Shown here piece after piece: positions 62,577-64,000 of a stretch of DNA of 64,000 bases (positions are counted from its first letter, which is position 1; the number at the start of each line of letters is the position of its first letter). The notes beneath the pieces were generated by a model that had not been told where the DNA came from, did no database searches, and worked only from the letters and a program-made list of their open reading frames with translations. The stretch is from Saccharicrinis aurantiacus (GTDB taxonomy: Bacteria > Bacteroidota > Bacteroidia > Bacteroidales > Marinilabiliaceae). Location of the stretch: positions 248,001 to 312,000 of the forward strand of contig NZ_LYBV02000031.1 of NCBI RefSeq assembly GCF_001660705.2. The letters are read 5' to 3'. The translations under genes were made by a program, and so were the position numbers.

Positions 62577-63140
62577 ATGATTAATAAAACAGACTGCACA
62601 AAGATTGGTGTATTAGCAAAGCCTCATGGGGTTAAAGGCGAGATTTCAATATCGTTAGAAGAAGGTATTTATGCCGGTGATTTTGAATCGGAATTTTTAC
62701 TGCTTGATATTGAAGACGGTCTGGTGCCTTTTTATATCGAAAGCATTCGCGATAAAAGTAATAAATACGTTTTGGTAAAGCTAGCTGATGTTGATACAGA
62801 GGACAAAGTTCGTAAACTTGCCGAAACAGATATTTATGTTTTAACTACGGAAATGCTCATTAATGAGGAAAAGCCCTCTGCTGCTTTGGTTGGATTTACA
62901 GTAAACGATGCAGTTAAGGGTAATGTTGGAGTTATTTCAGGAGTGCAAGAAATAACGAACAACCCACTTTTTGAGATTGATGCTGATGGAAACGAAGTTC
63001 TAATTCCAATCAATCCTGATTTTATTTTATCAATAGATGAGGATAATAAAATCATTAATATGGATCTTCCGGAAGGATTAATTGATGTTTTCTTAGATGA
63101 GGATGAAGAAGATATTGATTTTGAAATACCTGAAGAGTAA
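62577..63140 (+). CDS. rimM: 16S rRNA processing protein RimM
   Basis: 187 residues. N-terminal domain TKIGVLAKPHGVKGEISISLE and C-terminal PRC-barrel with VGFTVNDAVKGNVGVI, DADGNEVLIPINPDFI and IINMDLPEGLIDVF. Binds S19 and aids 30S maturation. An acidic tail (DEDEEDIDFEIPEE) ends it. Followed 3 bp later by the BspA-like gene. Confidence 0.95.
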   Translation: MINKTDCTKIGVLAKPHGVKGEISISLEEGIYAGDFESEFLLLDIEDGLVPFYIESIRDKSNKYVLVKLADVDTEDKVRKLAETDIYVLTTEMLINEEKPSAALVGFTVNDAVKGNVGVISGVQEITNNPLFEIDADGNEVLIPINPDFILSIDEDNKIINMDLPEGLIDVFLDEDEEDIDFEIPEE

Positions 63141-63143
63141 TAT

Positions 63144-64000
63144 ATGAAGATTGCATTAGTTGCGTTACTGGTTGGTGTTTTAGTTTCACTACAATTAAGT
63201 GCTCAAACCCAAATAAAAGAGCATACTTTAATACCAAGCGATGTAGGTTTTGATATTGAAACAGGTACCATTACAAACTATCGTAGAGTATTAACACACA
63301 TTATTATACCCGATTACTTTAGCATTGAGGGTAAGCAAATTCCTATTAAGGTTATTGGTAAAGAGGCTTTCGCCGATGGCGGATTAAAGCAAGTGGTGAT
63401 GGGTAGTTCTGTTACTACAGTTGAAGAATATGCCTTTAGTAAAAATGCCATTGATAGCTTGGCTTTAAGCTCCGAAATTACAAAAATAGGGGTAGAGGCT
63501 TTTGCTTGGAATAAAATAACTTCAGTAGTACTGCCACCCAACATTCAGCGACTTGAAACGGGGGTATTTAAATACAATGAATTGGATAGTATTAGAATAC
63601 CTAATTCAGTTACCCACATTGAGGAATGGGCTTTTGCAAAAAATAAAATCTGGAAACTTTACCTTAATGAATCCTTAGTCAGTATTGGCGATTATGCTTT
63701 TTATAAAAACAAAATACAAAGGGTAGTACTTCCTAAAACGGTGATGGAGGTTAAGGATAATGCTTTTATGTACAACCAACTTTTGGTTCTGAAATTAAAT
63801 AAGAAGCTAGAACGCATTGGCGCGGCAACCTTCTCCTATAATAAGTTGGAGGAAGTAGATTTACCTCGTAACATAGTGGAGATTGGTAAAGGGGCTTTCT
63901 TTTATAATCCTGATCTGATTCCCATAGAATTACCACAGGAGGTAAAAGCCAAAGGAAAGCCAGATAAGGTTTGGGTAAATAATAAGGATAAAAAAGTAAG
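63144..64000 (+). CDS. BspA-type leucine-rich repeat protein, N-terminal part (cut by window edge)
   Basis: Starts at ATG 63144 and runs off the right edge, so about 285 residues are seen. Signal peptide MKIALVALLVGVLVSLQLSA. Then a run of 23-24-residue LRR_5 repeats of the form (IxxIxxxAFxxNxLxxVxLPxxV): examples are VIGKEAFADGGLKQVVMGSS, HIEEWAFAKNKIWKLYLNES and EIGKGAFFYNPDLIPIELP. BspA-like proteins are surface adhesins or protein-binding scaffolds in Bacteroidota; here an export signal is clear but no sorting domain can be seen because of the cut. Confidence 0.82.
   Translation, partial: MKIALVALLVGVLVSLQLSAQTQIKEHTLIPSDVGFDIETGTITNYRRVLTHIIIPDYFSIEGKQIPIKVIGKEAFADGGLKQVVMGSSVTTVEEYAFSKNAIDSLALSSEITKIGVEAFAWNKITSVVLPPNIQRLETGVFKYNELDSIRIPNSVTHIEEWAFAKNKIWKLYLNESLVSIGDYAFYKNKIQRVVLPKTVMEVKDNAFMYNQLLVLKLNKKLERIGAATFSYNKLEEVDLPRNIVEIGKGAFFYNPDLIPIELPQEVKAKGKPDKVWVNNKDKKV

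Overview
The window comes from an AT-rich chromosome of a member of the Bacteroidota, most likely order Bacteroidales/Marinilabiliales. The evidence is: Bacteroidota-type promoters (TAnnTTTG, sometimes with an upstream TTG/TTTG) in front of many genes, near absence of Shine-Dalgarno sequences, a type IX secretion protein (PorQ-like), TlpA-like lipoproteins, DUF3810/DUF4286/DUF5723-type families, a NupC-type transporter, a PlpD-like patatin and a BspA-type leucine-rich repeat protein. The genus cannot be fixed from this sequence. I see no rRNA, tRNA, insertion sequence, prophage or CRISPR array.

Layout. 1-5.0 kb: the start of a PIF1-like helicase (cut by the left edge), a TPR/HTH membrane regulator, and a divergent secreted family 2 glycosidase with a repeated operator-like motif between them. 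5.1-11.7 kb: a DMT transporter, a cysteine-cluster protein, PorQ, a bifunctional nuclease, a nucleoside transporter with a possible frameshift at its 5' end, an SSGS-repeat exported protein and a GNAT-like protein. 11.8-18.2 kb: rplU-rpmA, serS, a DUF4286-like gene joined to ruvC, a HIT protein, greA, a Rieske-like lipoprotein, aroK and a voltage-gated channel. 18.2-22.7 kb: topoisomerase IV (parC, parE). 22.7-23.3 kb: a gene-free stretch with a degenerate 21-bp tandem repeat. 23.3-28.8 kb: a KAS III-like synthase, an LpxH-like hydrolase, two thioredoxin-fold lipoproteins without the redox cysteines, and a nucleosidase-cupin fusion. 28.9-36.6 kb: a TylF-type methyltransferase with a patatin/barrel protein, a sirtuin, an outer-membrane barrel, ComF, a small exported protein and a LytS/LytT-type two-component pair.

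36.9-42.7 kb: transketolase, followed by the most accessory-looking part: a solitary ParA-type ATPase, a probable short transcript with its own promoter and terminator, an AraC-type regulator and an AbiH-family abortive infection protein. 42.9-53.1 kb: core genes dnaE (with a fused proofreading exonuclease), trxA, lon, and the pfkA-ispH-cmk cluster. 53.2-64 kb: an outer membrane protein/lipoprotein pair, gmhA, rpsP, a HAD phosphatase, a DUF3810 putative metalloprotease, mpl, two paralogous exported proteins, a potassium channel with a zinc ribbon, rimM, and the start of a BspA-like leucine-rich repeat protein cut by the right edge.

Most of the window is housekeeping: translation (rplU, rpmA, serS, rpsP, rimM), DNA maintenance (parCE, ruvC, dnaE), envelope precursors (LpxH, GmhA, Mpl, IspH) and central carbon metabolism (tkt, pfkA). 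The observations most worth following are the 21-bp phased repeat array upstream of topoisomerase IV, the nucleosidase-cupin fusion, the cysteine-less TlpA-like pair, the possible frameshift in the nucleoside transporter, and the ParA / small transcript / AbiH segment.
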